Notes: generated from the letters alone by a model not told the origin. DNA of 64,000 nt from Streptomyces coacervatus (GCF_029223485.1 NZ_JARHTP010000011.1:1-64000); one strand, 5' to 3'. Counted from the first letter of the stretch, positions 15,972-24,378 are shown. A program made the numbers and translations.

Positions 15972-16607
15972 GTGAGCATCCATCTCCCCTCCCCCGCCCG
16001 TGTTGTGCTGCTCTGCGGCCCCTCGGGCTCGGGCAAGTCCCTTGTCGCCGCCCGCTCCGGCCTCCCCGTGCTGCGCCTCGACGACTTCTACAAGGAGGGC
16101 GAGGACCCGACGCTGCCGCTGGTGGCGGGAAGCTCCGACATCGACTGGGACCACCCGGACTCCTGGGACACGGACGTCGCCGTGGCCGCGATCGCCGAGC
16201 TGTGCCGCACGGGCCGTACGAACGTCCCGGTCTACGACATCTCCCGCTCCGCCCGCACGGGCGAGGAGACCGTCGACATCGGGCGGACGCCGCTGTTCAT
16301 AGCGGAGGGCATCTTCGCGGCCGAGATCGTCGAGCGCTGCCGGGAGTTGGGGCTGCTGGCCGACGCCCTGTGCCTGAACCGCGGCCCGGTCCGCACCTTC
16401 CGCCGCCGCTTTCTGCGCGACCTCAAGGAGGGCCGCAAGTCGGTCCCGTTCCTGCTCCGCCGCGGCTGGCGCCTGATGCGCCAGGAACGCTCGATCATCG
16501 CCCGCCAGACCGCCCTGGGCGCCCACGCCTGCAACCGGGACGAGGCCCTGGGCCGCCTGGCCGCGGCCGCGGTGGGCCGCCGCCCGGCCGCCGCACCTAC
16601 CAACTGA
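15972..16607 (+). CDS. uridine kinase-like P-loop kinase
   Basis: 211 residues. Walker A GPSGSGKSLVAA lies near residue 14. The segment LRLDDFYKEGEDPTLP, then DWDHPDSWD, corresponds to the uridine kinase substrate region (DDFY, D-W-DHP). IAEGIFAAEIVERC is the Walker B/lid region and the basic RTFRRRFLRDLKEGRK the nucleotide lid. It phosphorylates uridine or cytidine to UMP or CMP in pyrimidine salvage, consistent with cdd and deoA in the same window. GTG 15972 is the only start that keeps the P-loop at its usual distance from the N-terminus. No CTACGCGCGTAG site lies upstream. Confidence 0.87.
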   Translation: MSIHLPSPARVVLLCGPSGSGKSLVAARSGLPVLRLDDFYKEGEDPTLPLVAGSSDIDWDHPDSWDTDVAVAAIAELCRTGRTNVPVYDISRSARTGEETVDIGRTPLFIAEGIFAAEIVERCRELGLLADALCLNRGPVRTFRRRFLRDLKEGRKSVPFLLRRGWRLMRQERSIIARQTALGAHACNRDEALGRLAAAAVGRRPAAAPTN

Positions 16608-16842
16608 GCCCGCATATGACAGCGAAGAGCACCGCAACCATTGATTGAGGAACCACGACGGCGAGCAACCAGGTCCGCGAGAGCGGCGCCGGTTTAGGCG
16701 CAAAAAGGGGCAAGCGGGACTGGACGGACCCCCCGGCCCTCCAGCCCCGCTCTCCCCCGTTACCCCGTGGTACTTCCCCCGTTGGTCCCCCCTCGGTTAC
16801 CGCTCCCCCGTGCTTCCCCCGTTACTTGCTTCCCCCCAACCC

Positions 16843-17595
16843 TCAGGCGACGAGCTCCCCGAAGGCGTCCTCCTCGTCACGGCCGAAGCTGAGGACCTCG
16901 TCCTCGCGCAGCCGGCGGAGCGACCGCCAGATGCTGGACTTCACCGTGCCGACACTGATGTCGAGGATCTCCGCGATCTCCGGGTCCGTGCGGCCCTCGT
17001 AGTAGCGAAGGACCAGCATGGTGCGCTGGAGTTCGGGGAGCCGGGCGAGCGCCTGCCACAGGACCGCACGCAGTTCGGTGCCGCGCATCGCGTCCGTGTC
17101 GCCGGGCGTCTCCGGCAGTTCCTCGGTCGGGTATTCGTTCAGCTTGCGGCGGCGCCACGCGCTGATGTGCAGGTTCGTCATGGTGCGGCGGAGGTAGCCC
17201 CCGACCGCGGCCTTGTCGCTGATCCGGTCCCACGCCTTGTACGTCGAGAACAGCGCGCTCTGCAGCAGGTCCTCGGCCTCGAAGCGGTCACCGGTCAGGT
17301 GGTAGGCGGTGGCGTACAGGGAGGCTCGGCGCTCCTGGACGTAGGCGGTGAACTCCGCCTCCGACAGCGAGCGGCCTTCCCCCGTGTCCTCCCTGTACGC
17401 GCTTCCCCCGTGCGGATCCCCCGTGATCCCCGTGAAGGTGTCAACCACCGTCATGTACGCGGTGTGCTGACGTCCGGTGCCGCGAGCGCACCCCCGCCCG
17501 TTCACGGCACCGGACTTCTCGGAACCCCGGCCCCCGTTCACGTCGTGCAGGCGCGTGATCACTGCGCTGGTGCTCGTGCTGTGCAGCATGTTCAT
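16843..17595 (-). CDS. sigQ: ECF-type RNA polymerase sigma factor SigQ
   Basis: 250 residues. Region 2 reads RRASLYATAYHLTGDRFEAEDLLQSALFSTYKAWDRI and YLRRTMTNLHISAWRRRK; region 4 reads ALARLPELQRTMLVLRYYEGRTDPEIAEILDISVGTVKSSIWRSLRRLRE. It resembles the SigE-type actinobacterial ECF group. Divergent from afsQ1, as sigQ is in S. coelicolor, which is why the name is used. The N-terminal ~45 residues are Gly/Arg-rich; an internal start is possible. The AfsQ1 site at 17716-17731 in the shared promoter region suggests control by AfsQ1. In S. coelicolor, SigQ antagonises the AfsQ1-promoted antibiotic response (recalled, not tested here). Confidence 0.9.
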   Translation of the reverse strand: MNMLHSTSTSAVITRLHDVNGGRGSEKSGAVNGRGCARGTGRQHTAYMTVVDTFTGITGDPHGGSAYREDTGEGRSLSEAEFTAYVQERRASLYATAYHLTGDRFEAEDLLQSALFSTYKAWDRISDKAAVGGYLRRTMTNLHISAWRRRKLNEYPTEELPETPGDTDAMRGTELRAVLWQALARLPELQRTMLVLRYYEGRTDPEIAEILDISVGTVKSSIWRSLRRLREDEVLSFGRDEEDAFGELVA

Positions 17596-17715
17596 CTCGC
17601 GCCCCCCGTCGTGGACTTCCGGTGTTCGGCTTGCTCAGGCGGTGTATCTCTGCGGTGCTTCCTTGCCTGTGCCGAAAAGCTTGCCCTCGCACCTTCATGG
17701 CCGTGTCCGCCGACT

Positions 17716-17731
17716 GTCACAGACCTGTCAC
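17716..17731 (+). promoter_or_regulatory. AfsQ1 box (GTnAC-n6-GTnAC)
   Basis: GTCAC at 17716-17720 and GTCAC at 17727-17731, exactly 6 bp apart, match the published AfsQ1 consensus GTnAC-n6-GTnAC. The site lies between sigQ and afsQ1, 120 bp from both start codons. OmpR-family dimers bind such 11-bp-spaced direct repeats. Confidence 0.85.
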
Positions 17732-17849
17732 AGGGGTCGGTCGCATACGGGACACAGCGCGGTCACAGAGAAGAGCGCTATGAGCACGCTGGCGGACAGG
17801 TCCGCAGCAGGAGTCGAAACCCCGACCCACCATGGGCCAGAATGAGCGC

Positions 17850-18527
17850 GTGCCTTCCCTGTTGCTGATCGAGGACGACGACGCCATCCGTACGGCCCTG
17901 GAGCTGTCTCTTACGCGCCAGGGACACCGGGTTGCCACCGCTGCCACCGGAGAGGACGGTCTGAAGCTCCTGCGGGAGCAGCGGCCGGACCTGATCGTGC
18001 TGGATGTGATGCTGCCCGGCATCGACGGGTTCGAGGTGTGCCGGCGCATCCGGCGCACGGACCAGTTGCCGATCATTCTGCTGACCGCGCGCAGCGACGA
18101 CATCGACATCGTCGTCGGGCTGGAGTCCGGCGCGGACGACTATGTGGTCAAGCCGATCCAGGGGCGGGTGCTGGACGCCCGGATCCGGGCCGTACTGCGG
18201 CGCGGCGAGCGGGAGTCGACCGACGCGGCGAGCTTCGGCAGCCTCGTCATCGACCGCGCCGCCATGACCGTGACCAAGAACGGCGAGGACCTGCAGCTCA
18301 CGCCCACCGAGCTCAGGCTGCTCCTGGAACTCAGCCGGCGGCCCGGTCAGGCGCTGTCCCGGCAGCAGCTGCTGCGGCTGGTCTGGGAGCACGACTACCT
18401 CGGCGACTCCCGGCTGGTGGACGCATGCGTGCAGCGGCTGCGCGCCAAGGTCGAGGACGTGCCGTCGTCCCCGACGCTGATCCGTACCGTGCGTGGCGTG
18501 GGCTACCGGCTGGATACGCCTCAGTGA
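17850..18527 (+). CDS. afsQ1: OmpR-family response regulator AfsQ1
   Basis: 225 residues, the length of S. coelicolor AfsQ1. The receiver domain has acidic pocket EDDD, phospho-acceptor Asp52 (LIVLDVMLPG), T of LLTARSDD and K of YVVKPIQG. The winged-helix output domain (LTPTELRLLLELSRRPGQALSRQQLLRLVW, then GDSRLVDACVQRLRAKV) follows. GTG 17850 gives the known N-terminus, and CAGAAT (17838-17843) 6 nt upstream suggests a leaderless start. It works with AfsQ2, whose gene overlaps by 4 bp, and activates antibiotic and nitrogen-related genes in S. coelicolor under glutamate. An AfsQ1 box in front suggests autoregulation. Confidence 0.96.
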   Translation: MPSLLLIEDDDAIRTALELSLTRQGHRVATAATGEDGLKLLREQRPDLIVLDVMLPGIDGFEVCRRIRRTDQLPIILLTARSDDIDIVVGLESGADDYVVKPIQGRVLDARIRAVLRRGERESTDAASFGSLVIDRAAMTVTKNGEDLQLTPTELRLLLELSRRPGQALSRQQLLRLVWEHDYLGDSRLVDACVQRLRAKVEDVPSSPTLIRTVRGVGYRLDTPQ

Positions 18528-20107
18528 CCGAAGCGCAAGGGGGGGTTCGCGGCTGGGCCGCGGCCCGCAAGGGACATCTTTCACGGCTGCGCTTCACCAG
18601 TCTGCGGCTGCGCCTGGTCGTCGTCTTCGGGCTGGTGGCGCTGACCGCCGCCGTGTCCGCGTCCGGGATCGCGTACTGGCTCAACCGCGAGGCCGTGCTC
18701 ACCCGCACCCAGGACGCGGTGCTGGGCGACTTCCGGCAGGCGATGCAGACCCGGGCGGGCACCCTGCCCGCGCACCCCTCGCAGGACGAACTGCAGCACA
18801 CGGCGGGCCAGATGGCGAACAGCAGCCAGCGCTTCAGCGTGCTGCTGGTCGCCCAGGACCCCGCCGGCAAGACGGTGTACGGCAGTTCGGGCGGGCTCGA
18901 CGGCTTCTCGCTGCAGGACGTGCCCAAGTCGCTGCGCACGGCGGTGAACAAGCAGCAGGACATCACCTCCGGCAACAAGTACGCGTACCACCTGTACTGG
19001 CAGCGCGTCGTCGACCACGGCACGCCCTATCTGGTGGCCGGTACGAGGGTGATCGACGGCGCGGCGACCGGCTACATGCTCAAGTCGCTGGAGCCGGAGG
19101 CCAAGGACCTCAACTCGCTGGCCTGGTCGCTGGGGATCGCCACCGGGCTCGCGCTGGTCGGCTCGGCGCTGCTCGCACAGGCCGCCGCCTCGACCGTGCT
19201 GAAGCCGGTGCAGCGGCTCGGGGTCGCCGCGCGCAGGCTCGGCGAGGGCAAGCTGGACACCCGGCTGAGGGTGTCGGGGACCGATGAACTCGCCGATCTG
19301 TCACGGACGTTCAACGACGCGGCCGAGGCGCTGGAGAAACGGGTCGAGGACATGGCCGCGCGGGACGAGGCGTCCCGGCGCTTCGTCGCCGACATGAGCC
19401 ATGAACTCCGTACGCCGCTCACCGCGATCACCGCCGTGACCGAGATCCTGGAGGAGGAGCTGGAGGCGGAGTCCGGGTCGATGGACCCGATGATCGAGCC
19501 CGCCGTACGGCTCGTCGTCAGCGAGACCCGGCGGCTCAACGACCTTGTCGAGAACCTCATGGAGGTCACCCGCTTCGACGCGGGCACCGCCCGGCTGGTC
19601 CTGGACGACGTCGACCTCGCCGACCAGATCACCGCCTGCATCGACGCACGAGCCTGGCTGGACGCCGTGGACCTGGACGCCGAGCGCGGCATCCACGCCC
19701 GCGTCGACCCACGCCGCCTCGACGTGATACTCGCCAATCTGATCGGCAACGCGCTCAAGCACGGCGGGTCGCCGGTGCGGGTGTCGGTGCGGCTGTCGGA
19801 CGCGGAGAGCGGGGAGGGTGCCGAGATCGTCATCGCCGTACGCGACCACGGGCCCGGCATCCCCGAGGACGTCCTGCCGCACGTCTTCGACCGCTTCTAC
19901 AAGGCGAGCGCCTCCCGCCCGCGCTCCGAGGGCAGCGGACTGGGCCTGTCCATCGCCCTGGAGAACGCCCACATCCACGGCGGCGAGATCACCGCCGCCA
20001 ACTCCCCCGACGGGGGTGCGGTGTTCACACTGCGGCTGCCGCGGGACGCGTCGGCGCTGACGGAGGAGTCCGAGAAGGACACGGGGAAGAACGGGAACGC
20101 CTCATGA
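18524..20107 (+). CDS. afsQ2: sensor histidine kinase AfsQ2
   Basis: 527 residues. Transmembrane segment 1 lies near residues 29-51, an extracytoplasmic sensor domain of ~145 residues follows, and transmembrane segment 2 lies near 199-222. Then come HAMP (LKPVQRLGVAARRLGEGKLDTRLRV) and the dimerisation/phosphoacceptor box FVADMSHELRTPLTAI with His293. The ATPase domain shows the N box (ILANLIGNALKH), G1 (DHGPGIP), F (FDRFYKA) and G2 (GSGLGLSIA). GTG 18524 overlaps the afsQ1 stop as GTGA. It phosphorylates AfsQ1; the ligand is unknown. Confidence 0.95.
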   Translation: MTEAQGGVRGWAAARKGHLSRLRFTSLRLRLVVVFGLVALTAAVSASGIAYWLNREAVLTRTQDAVLGDFRQAMQTRAGTLPAHPSQDELQHTAGQMANSSQRFSVLLVAQDPAGKTVYGSSGGLDGFSLQDVPKSLRTAVNKQQDITSGNKYAYHLYWQRVVDHGTPYLVAGTRVIDGAATGYMLKSLEPEAKDLNSLAWSLGIATGLALVGSALLAQAAASTVLKPVQRLGVAARRLGEGKLDTRLRVSGTDELADLSRTFNDAAEALEKRVEDMAARDEASRRFVADMSHELRTPLTAITAVTEILEEELEAESGSMDPMIEPAVRLVVSETRRLNDLVENLMEVTRFDAGTARLVLDDVDLADQITACIDARAWLDAVDLDAERGIHARVDPRRLDVILANLIGNALKHGGSPVRVSVRLSDAESGEGAEIVIAVRDHGPGIPEDVLPHVFDRFYKASASRPRSEGSGLGLSIALENAHIHGGEITAANSPDGGAVFTLRLPRDASALTEESEKDTGKNGNAS

Positions 20108-20724
20108 CCGTACGACGCCTGCAGGCGCTCCGCGTCCTTGCCGTCCCTGCCGTCCTGGCCACGCTGCTCACCGGGTGCGGCATCCGGTCCACCGAGGTGC
20201 CCACGGACTTCGGGGCGGCGCCCTCCCGGGTGCAGTGCTCGCTGGGCGAGCCGGAGGTCTCGACCCAGGCCTCGCGCGGGCTGCCGGTGCAGGTGTTCCT
20301 GCTGTGCAGCTCCTCGCTGGTCGCCGTGGACCGGACGGTACGGGTCCCGGACGGCACCCCGGACTCGCGGCGGCGCGTGCTGGTGGCACAGGGGCTGCTC
20401 GACCAGCTCGCGGCGACGCCTTCGGCCGCCGAGAAGGAGGCCGGGTACACCACGGACGTACGCGGCGGCATGACCGTGAGCGGCCCCCGCTCCGGCGACC
20501 CCGAGGACACGCTCCGGCTGAGCAATCCGCCCGGTGACCTCACGTCCTTCGCCCTCGCCCAGGTCGTGTGCACGTTCTCCGACTCGGCGGCGGCCGAGGG
20601 CGACGGCTCGGTCATCCTCGGCGGCCCCGGCCGCGAGCCGCTGCGCCGCTACGAGTGCACGGACGAGGTCCGCTCCCGCCCCGGCACCGAGCAGCCGCCG
20701 TCGAGCGAGGTTACGGGCGGCTGA
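20104..20724 (+). CDS. lipoprotein of the afsQ operon (AfsQ3-type)
   Basis: 206 residues. It has a lipoprotein signal peptide with hydrophobic core LRVLAVPAVLATLL and lipobox LTGC (Cys25), so it should be anchored outside the membrane. The mature region VFLLCSSSLVAVDRTVRV and VAQGLLDQLAATPSAAEKEAGY resembles the GerMN-like/lipoprotein partners of actinobacterial two-component systems. Start ATG overlaps the afsQ2 stop (ATGA), so the three genes form one operon. The equivalent S. coelicolor gene has been called afsQ3. A likely role is modulation of AfsQ2 sensing, which is inference. Confidence 0.88.
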   Translation: MTVRRLQALRVLAVPAVLATLLTGCGIRSTEVPTDFGAAPSRVQCSLGEPEVSTQASRGLPVQVFLLCSSSLVAVDRTVRVPDGTPDSRRRVLVAQGLLDQLAATPSAAEKEAGYTTDVRGGMTVSGPRSGDPEDTLRLSNPPGDLTSFALAQVVCTFSDSAAAEGDGSVILGGPGREPLRRYECTDEVRSRPGTEQPPSSEVTGG

Positions 20725-20806
20725 CGTACCGGTGTGGCGGAAGCCTCATACAGGTACGTACGGACGAGCCGGAACCGATCCTGCCGCAGGCCGCGTCTAG
20801 GGGGTC

Positions 20807-21469
20807 GTGCAGCGTCAAAGCGGAACCGGTGAAGCCCGGTGGACCACCGCGCCCCTTCAGGGGCGCGGGGCCGCGACATTTGCGGCTCCGCCGCGTGGGC
20901 GCGACCAGCGACGAACGGCCCGCGGACTCCGAACCGGCCTTCACTCGGAGCGCATCCGTATCCGTGTGACAGGGAGTGTCCTCCTCGTCGCACACCTCGC
21001 GTTCGTCGCCTGGCTCACGCTGCGCCCGCTGGATGTGCCCTGGGTGATGCCCCCCAATCTGCATCCGTTCGCCGGCATCCGGGCCGATCTGGCCCTGGGC
21101 CGGCCGGAGGCGGCCCGCCGCATCGGTGAGGGCGTCGGCCTGCTCGCGCCGCTCGGCGTACTGCTCCCGATGGCGCACGGCAGGCTCTGGGCCTTCCCGT
21201 TCGCCTCCTTCGTCCGTACGGTCGCCGCGGGCGCCCTGGTCTCCCTGGGCATCCTGCTGCTGCAGACCGGGGTGCCGGGCCGGGTCCCGGACGTCGACTC
21301 GCTGCTTCTGAACACCGTGGGCGTGGCCCTCGCCCATCTCGCCGTCGTCCCCGCGGCCCGCTCCTGGCTCCGCCGCAGGTCCGAGCGGAAGGAACGGGCG
21401 GCCGTCCGCCAGGAGGAAGCGCTTCAGGGTCGAACCCCGACGTTTCCCAGGGTCGGGATCGCACCGTAG
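20807..21469 (+). CDS. VanZ-like membrane protein
   Basis: 220 residues from GTG 20807. Transmembrane helices occur at GSVLLVAHLAFVAWLTL, GVGLLAPLGVLLPMAHG, ASFVRTVAAGALVSLGILLLQ and VDSLLLNTVGVALAHLAVV. The VanZ signature residues (TLRP near helix 1, LAPLGVLLP, RVPDVDSLLLNTVG) are present. VanZ homologues are linked to teicoplanin/lipopeptide resistance or cell-envelope functions; nothing here supports resistance. The first ~50 residues are odd because a dispersed repeat (20851-20912) lies inside them. GTG 20966 would start just before helix 1 and avoid the repeat, giving 167 residues. I keep the longer frame because MQRQ-type starts are familiar in this family. Confidence 0.72.
   Translation: MQRQSGTGEARWTTAPLQGRGAATFAAPPRGRDQRRTARGLRTGLHSERIRIRVTGSVLLVAHLAFVAWLTLRPLDVPWVMPPNLHPFAGIRADLALGRPEAARRIGEGVGLLAPLGVLLPMAHGRLWAFPFASFVRTVAAGALVSLGILLLQTGVPGRVPDVDSLLLNTVGVALAHLAVVPAARSWLRRRSERKERAAVRQEEALQGRTPTFPRVGIAP
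20851..20912. repeat. dispersed repeat, copy 3, inside the 5' end of the vanZ-like frame
   Basis: GCCCCTTCAGGGGCGCGGGG then GCGGCTCCGCCGCGTGGGC and GCGACCAGCGAC, the same order as at 1173 and 44392. It is the only copy placed within a plausible coding region. Confidence 0.75.
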
Positions 21470-21565
21470 AGCGACGCTTTGCCCCCTTCGTCTCCGTAGC
21501 GTGGAAGGCAGATGAGGCAGCCACAAGGAAGCCGCCTCGCCCCGACGCTCACGAAGGAGCCGCAC

Positions 21566-21769
21566 ATGTCCGCCCTCGTCCGCCCCACCCACGGCCGCAT
21601 GATCGGCGGCGTGTGCGCCGGTCTGGCGCGGCGCTTCGGCACCTCCGCGACCACGATGCGCGTGATCTTCCTGCTCTCCTGTCTGCTGCCGGGCCCGCAG
21701 TTCCTGCTCTACATAGCGCTGTGGATCCTGCTGCCCTCGGAGGAGAAGGCGGCCCGCACCGCCTGGTGA
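21566..21769 (+). CDS. PspC-domain membrane protein
   Basis: 67 residues: GRMIGGVCAGLARRFGTSATTMRVIF followed by a membrane helix LLSCLLPGPQFLLYIALWILLP. This is the classic PspC domain, in stand-alone form as common in Streptomyces. PspC proteins act in envelope-stress signalling; some are fused to sensor kinases. AAGGAG (21553-21558) lies 7 nt upstream of the ATG. The gene converges with the secreted-protein gene at 21845. Confidence 0.92.
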   Translation: MSALVRPTHGRMIGGVCAGLARRFGTSATTMRVIFLLSCLLPGPQFLLYIALWILLPSEEKAARTAW

Positions 21770-21784
21770 GCTTTCTCGTAGGTA

Positions 21785-21829
21785 CGCCGATGGGGCACAC
21801 CCCGTGCCCAGGGGTGCGCCCCATCGGCG
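21785..21829. terminator. strong bidirectional hairpin between pspC-like and secreted-protein genes
   Basis: A 19-bp stem with one mismatch pairs 21785-21803 with 21811-21829 around GTGCCCA. It is located between two convergent genes and probably terminates both. Confidence 0.75.
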
Positions 21830-21844
21830 CGTTCGGGAGGCGGC

Positions 21845-22186
21845 TCAGCCGAGCGGCACACCGTTCACGGGCAGGCCGCGGGTGGGCACCGGCAGGCCGC
21901 CGAGCAGCCCGCTGACCGGCGCGGACGGGCCGTCGGCAATCGCACGGGCGGACGGCTGCACGGAGGACAGACCGCGTTCGAGGGCGGGCTTGCCCTGGGC
22001 CACCGCCGCCTGGGCACCCGGCAGCGCCTGGGAGACGTTCTGCGCCGGGAGCGCGCTGGTGACGGAACCCAGCGCCGCGGTGGCGTCCGGGACCGCCGGG
22101 GCCGCATTCGCGGCGCCCGCGCCCGTGGCGGCGAAGGCGGCACCGAGAGCGGCGACACCGAGGGTCTTGGCAGCAGACTGCTTCAT
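21845..22186 (-). CDS. small secreted protein
   Basis: 113 residues. The signal peptide (KQSAAKTLGVAALGAAFAAT, cleavage after ANA near residue 29) is followed by an Ala/Pro/Leu-rich mature part (SVTSALPAQNVSQALPGAQAAVAQ, VSGLLGGLPVPTRGLPVNG). GAGGA lies 8 nt before ATG 22186. It looks related in composition and layout to the protein at 15444-15845. No enzyme motif. Probably an extracellular or wall-associated small protein of unknown role. Confidence 0.8.
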   Translation of the reverse strand: MKQSAAKTLGVAALGAAFAATGAGAANAAPAVPDATAALGSVTSALPAQNVSQALPGAQAAVAQGKPALERGLSSVQPSARAIADGPSAPVSGLLGGLPVPTRGLPVNGVPLG

Positions 22187-22326
22187 GAAATGCGTCCTCG
22201 AAATGGGGTTGGGGAAATGTGAGCGGTGTCCACGACCGTAAACACGCGCACCGGCCCGCCGCAAACATCGAAATGCGGACGGGTTGTGAATACCCGTCCG
22301 CATTCCACACACCCCAATACCCTTCC

Positions 22327-23490
22327 CTACCCCTCCGAGGGCACAGAACCGCTGGTGGAAGCGGTCTGCTGGAACAGCCATTCGGACTTCAGCTCGGCAT
22401 ATCCGGGCTTGATCACGTCATTGATCATCGCCAGTCGTTCATCGAAAGGAATGAACGCTGATTTCATCGCATTGACGGAGAACCACTGCATGTCGTCGAG
22501 CGAATAACCGAAGGCGTCGACAAGGTGCTCGAATTCCTGGCTCATACTTGTGCCGGACATGAGTCGATTGTCCGTATTCACGGTCGCACGGAAGTGCAGT
22601 CGACGCAGCAGCCCGATCGGGTGTTCGGCGTACGACTCCGCCGCCCCGGTCTGGAGATTCGAGCTGGGGCACAGTTCGAGCGGGATCCGCTTGTCCCGTA
22701 CGTACGAGGCGAGCCTGCCGAGCTTCACCGTGCCGTCGGCCTGCACCTGGATGTCGTCGATGATGCGCACACCGTGCCCGAGCCGGTCGGCGCCGCACCA
22801 CTGCAGGGCCTGCCAGATGGACGGCAGCCCGAAGGCCTCTCCCGCATGGATGGTGAAGTGGTTGTTCTCGCGCTTCAGATACTCGAAGGCGTCGAGGTGC
22901 CGGGTGGGCGGGTAACCGGCCTCGGCACCGGCGATGTCGAAGCCCACCACCCCCAAGTCCCGGTAGCGGTTGGCGAGTTCGGCGATCTCCAGGGCCCGGG
23001 CGGCGTGCCGCATGGCGGTGAGCAGGGCACCGACGCGGATCCGGCGGCCGCTCTCCCGCGCGAGCCGCTCCCCTTCCCGGAAGCCCTCGTTGACGGCCTC
23101 GACGACCTCTTCGAGGGTCAGGCCCTTTTCGAGGTGCTGCTCGGGGGCGTACCGCACCTCGGCGTACACGACCCCGTCCGCGGCGAGGTCCTCGGCGCAC
23201 TCGCGGGCGATCCGGACCAGCGCGTCCCGGGTCTGCATGACGCCGACGGTGTGCGAGAAGGTCTCCAGATACCGCTCCAGCGAACCGGAGTCGGCGGCCT
23301 CCCGGAACCAGACACCCAGTTTGTCGGGGTCCGTCTCGGGAAGGCGGTCATAGCCCGTCTCACGGGCGAGTTCGACGATCGTCCCCGGGCGGAGGCCGCC
23401 GTCGAGGTGGTCGTGCAGCAGAACCTTGGGGGCCCGGCGGATCTGGTCCGAGCTCGGGGTGTTCCCCATCGGGGCAGTCTGGCTCGTCAT
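22327..23490 (-). CDS. add: adenosine deaminase
   Basis: 387 residues. Deaminates (deoxy)adenosine to (deoxy)inosine, feeding the purine nucleoside phosphorylase. Metal ligands HxH in LLHDHLDGGLRPG (~residue 25), the substrate/metal segment FTIHAGEAFG, catalytic His in RLGHGVRI, SSNLQTG, and the second metal/Asp pair in ATVNTDNRLMSGT are all present. The AMP/ADE deaminase distinction is not fully resolved, but ADA is favoured by HAGE and by context. A CTACGCGCGTAG operator and a -10 hexamer lie just upstream, and the ATG is 6 nt from the -10, so the mRNA should be leaderless. Confidence 0.95.
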   Translation of the reverse strand: MTSQTAPMGNTPSSDQIRRAPKVLLHDHLDGGLRPGTIVELARETGYDRLPETDPDKLGVWFREAADSGSLERYLETFSHTVGVMQTRDALVRIARECAEDLAADGVVYAEVRYAPEQHLEKGLTLEEVVEAVNEGFREGERLARESGRRIRVGALLTAMRHAARALEIAELANRYRDLGVVGFDIAGAEAGYPPTRHLDAFEYLKRENNHFTIHAGEAFGLPSIWQALQWCGADRLGHGVRIIDDIQVQADGTVKLGRLASYVRDKRIPLELCPSSNLQTGAAESYAEHPIGLLRRLHFRATVNTDNRLMSGTSMSQEFEHLVDAFGYSLDDMQWFSVNAMKSAFIPFDERLAMINDVIKPGYAELKSEWLFQQTASTSGSVPSEG

Positions 23491-23496
23491 TTTCGC

Positions 23497-23518
23497 ACTC
23501 TAACCCCTACGCGCGTAG
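23497..23518 (-). promoter_or_regulatory. add promoter with CTACGCGCGTAG operator
   Basis: Perfect palindrome CTACGCGCGTAG at 23507-23518. On the minus strand TAGAGT (23502-23497) follows 4 nt later, and ATG comes 6 nt after that. Confidence 0.75.
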
Positions 23519-23616
23519 ATCGCCCGCTGTACAACTGCGCCGATACGTAACGTCGATACGCAACGGTGACCGCAAGGACGAGGCACGTACACCCACCCTT
23601 CTGACACTGTTCTGTC

Positions 23617-24378
23617 ATGGCACACCAAGCGACGCCGGTTCGACGGGCCCGGCTGGGGAGGGCACTCGGCCCGGAGCCGACGGCGGTGAGCGGAGTGGTT
23701 CTGCTGCTCCCCGGCGGCGACGAGGAATCCGCCCGCAGACCGTCCCCCATGCTGGCGACCGCCTCCGTACGCGCACTGGGCCGCCGGCTGGCCCGCGCGG
23801 GGCGGGAGGAGGGTCTGGCCACGCATGTCGTCCACTACCGCTACCGCGGCTGGAACGGCAGCGAGGCGCATCTGGCACGGGACGCCTCCTGGGCCGCGGA
23901 CGAAGCCGTACGGCGGTACGGGGACGTCCCTGTCTGCCTCGCCGGCCTCGACATGGGCGCCCGGGCCGCGCTGCGCGCGGGTGGACACGAGGCCGTCAAC
24001 TCCGTACTGGCGATGGCCCCTTGGCTGCCGGAGGAGGACGTCGCGGCTTCGCCTGAACCGGTGAAGCAGTTGGCGGGGCGGCGGGTGCTGATCGTTCATG
24101 GGACGAATGACGACGTCTCCGACCCCGAGCTCTCCTTCCGGCTGGCGGCGCGGGCGAAGAAGGCGAACCGGGATGTGTGCCGGTTCGAAGTGCACTCCGA
24201 CGGTCATGGGTTGCATCAGTACCGGAGTGAAGTGCAGGCGTTGGCCGAGGATTTCGTGATGGGGGCGTTGTTCGGGCGTTCGTTTTCACGGCCGGTGGAG
24301 GATGCGTTGGCGGCTCCGCCGCCGTTGGGGTTGCGGATGCCCTTGGCTGCGGGGTTTGGCAAGTCGTTGCGCCGGTAG
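23617..24378 (+). CDS. alpha/beta-hydrolase-fold protein with Asp at the nucleophile position
   Basis: 253 residues. The fold is shown by VVLLLPGGDEES, VVHYRYRGWNG, DVPVCLAGLDMGARAAL, RVLIVHGTNDDVSDPELS and FEVHSDGHGLHQY. The nucleophile elbow, normally GxSxG, reads GLDMG (~residue 110). An Asp nucleophile is typical of dehalogenases and epoxide hydrolases, but this protein otherwise resembles dienelactone-hydrolase-like families. The Asp in TNDD and His in DGHGLH would complete a triad. The ~35-residue C-terminal tail is Pro/Arg-rich. Substrate unknown. It may also be non-catalytic. Confidence 0.8.
   Translation: MAHQATPVRRARLGRALGPEPTAVSGVVLLLPGGDEESARRPSPMLATASVRALGRRLARAGREEGLATHVVHYRYRGWNGSEAHLARDASWAADEAVRRYGDVPVCLAGLDMGARAALRAGGHEAVNSVLAMAPWLPEEDVAASPEPVKQLAGRRVLIVHGTNDDVSDPELSFRLAARAKKANRDVCRFEVHSDGHGLHQYRSEVQALAEDFVMGALFGRSFSRPVEDALAAPPPLGLRMPLAAGFGKSLRR

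Noticed and set aside
20807..21469. Glycopeptide resistance determinant (VanZ)
   Set aside because: VanZ-like proteins are common in Streptomyces without resistance; no vanHAX or vanRS genes are present.
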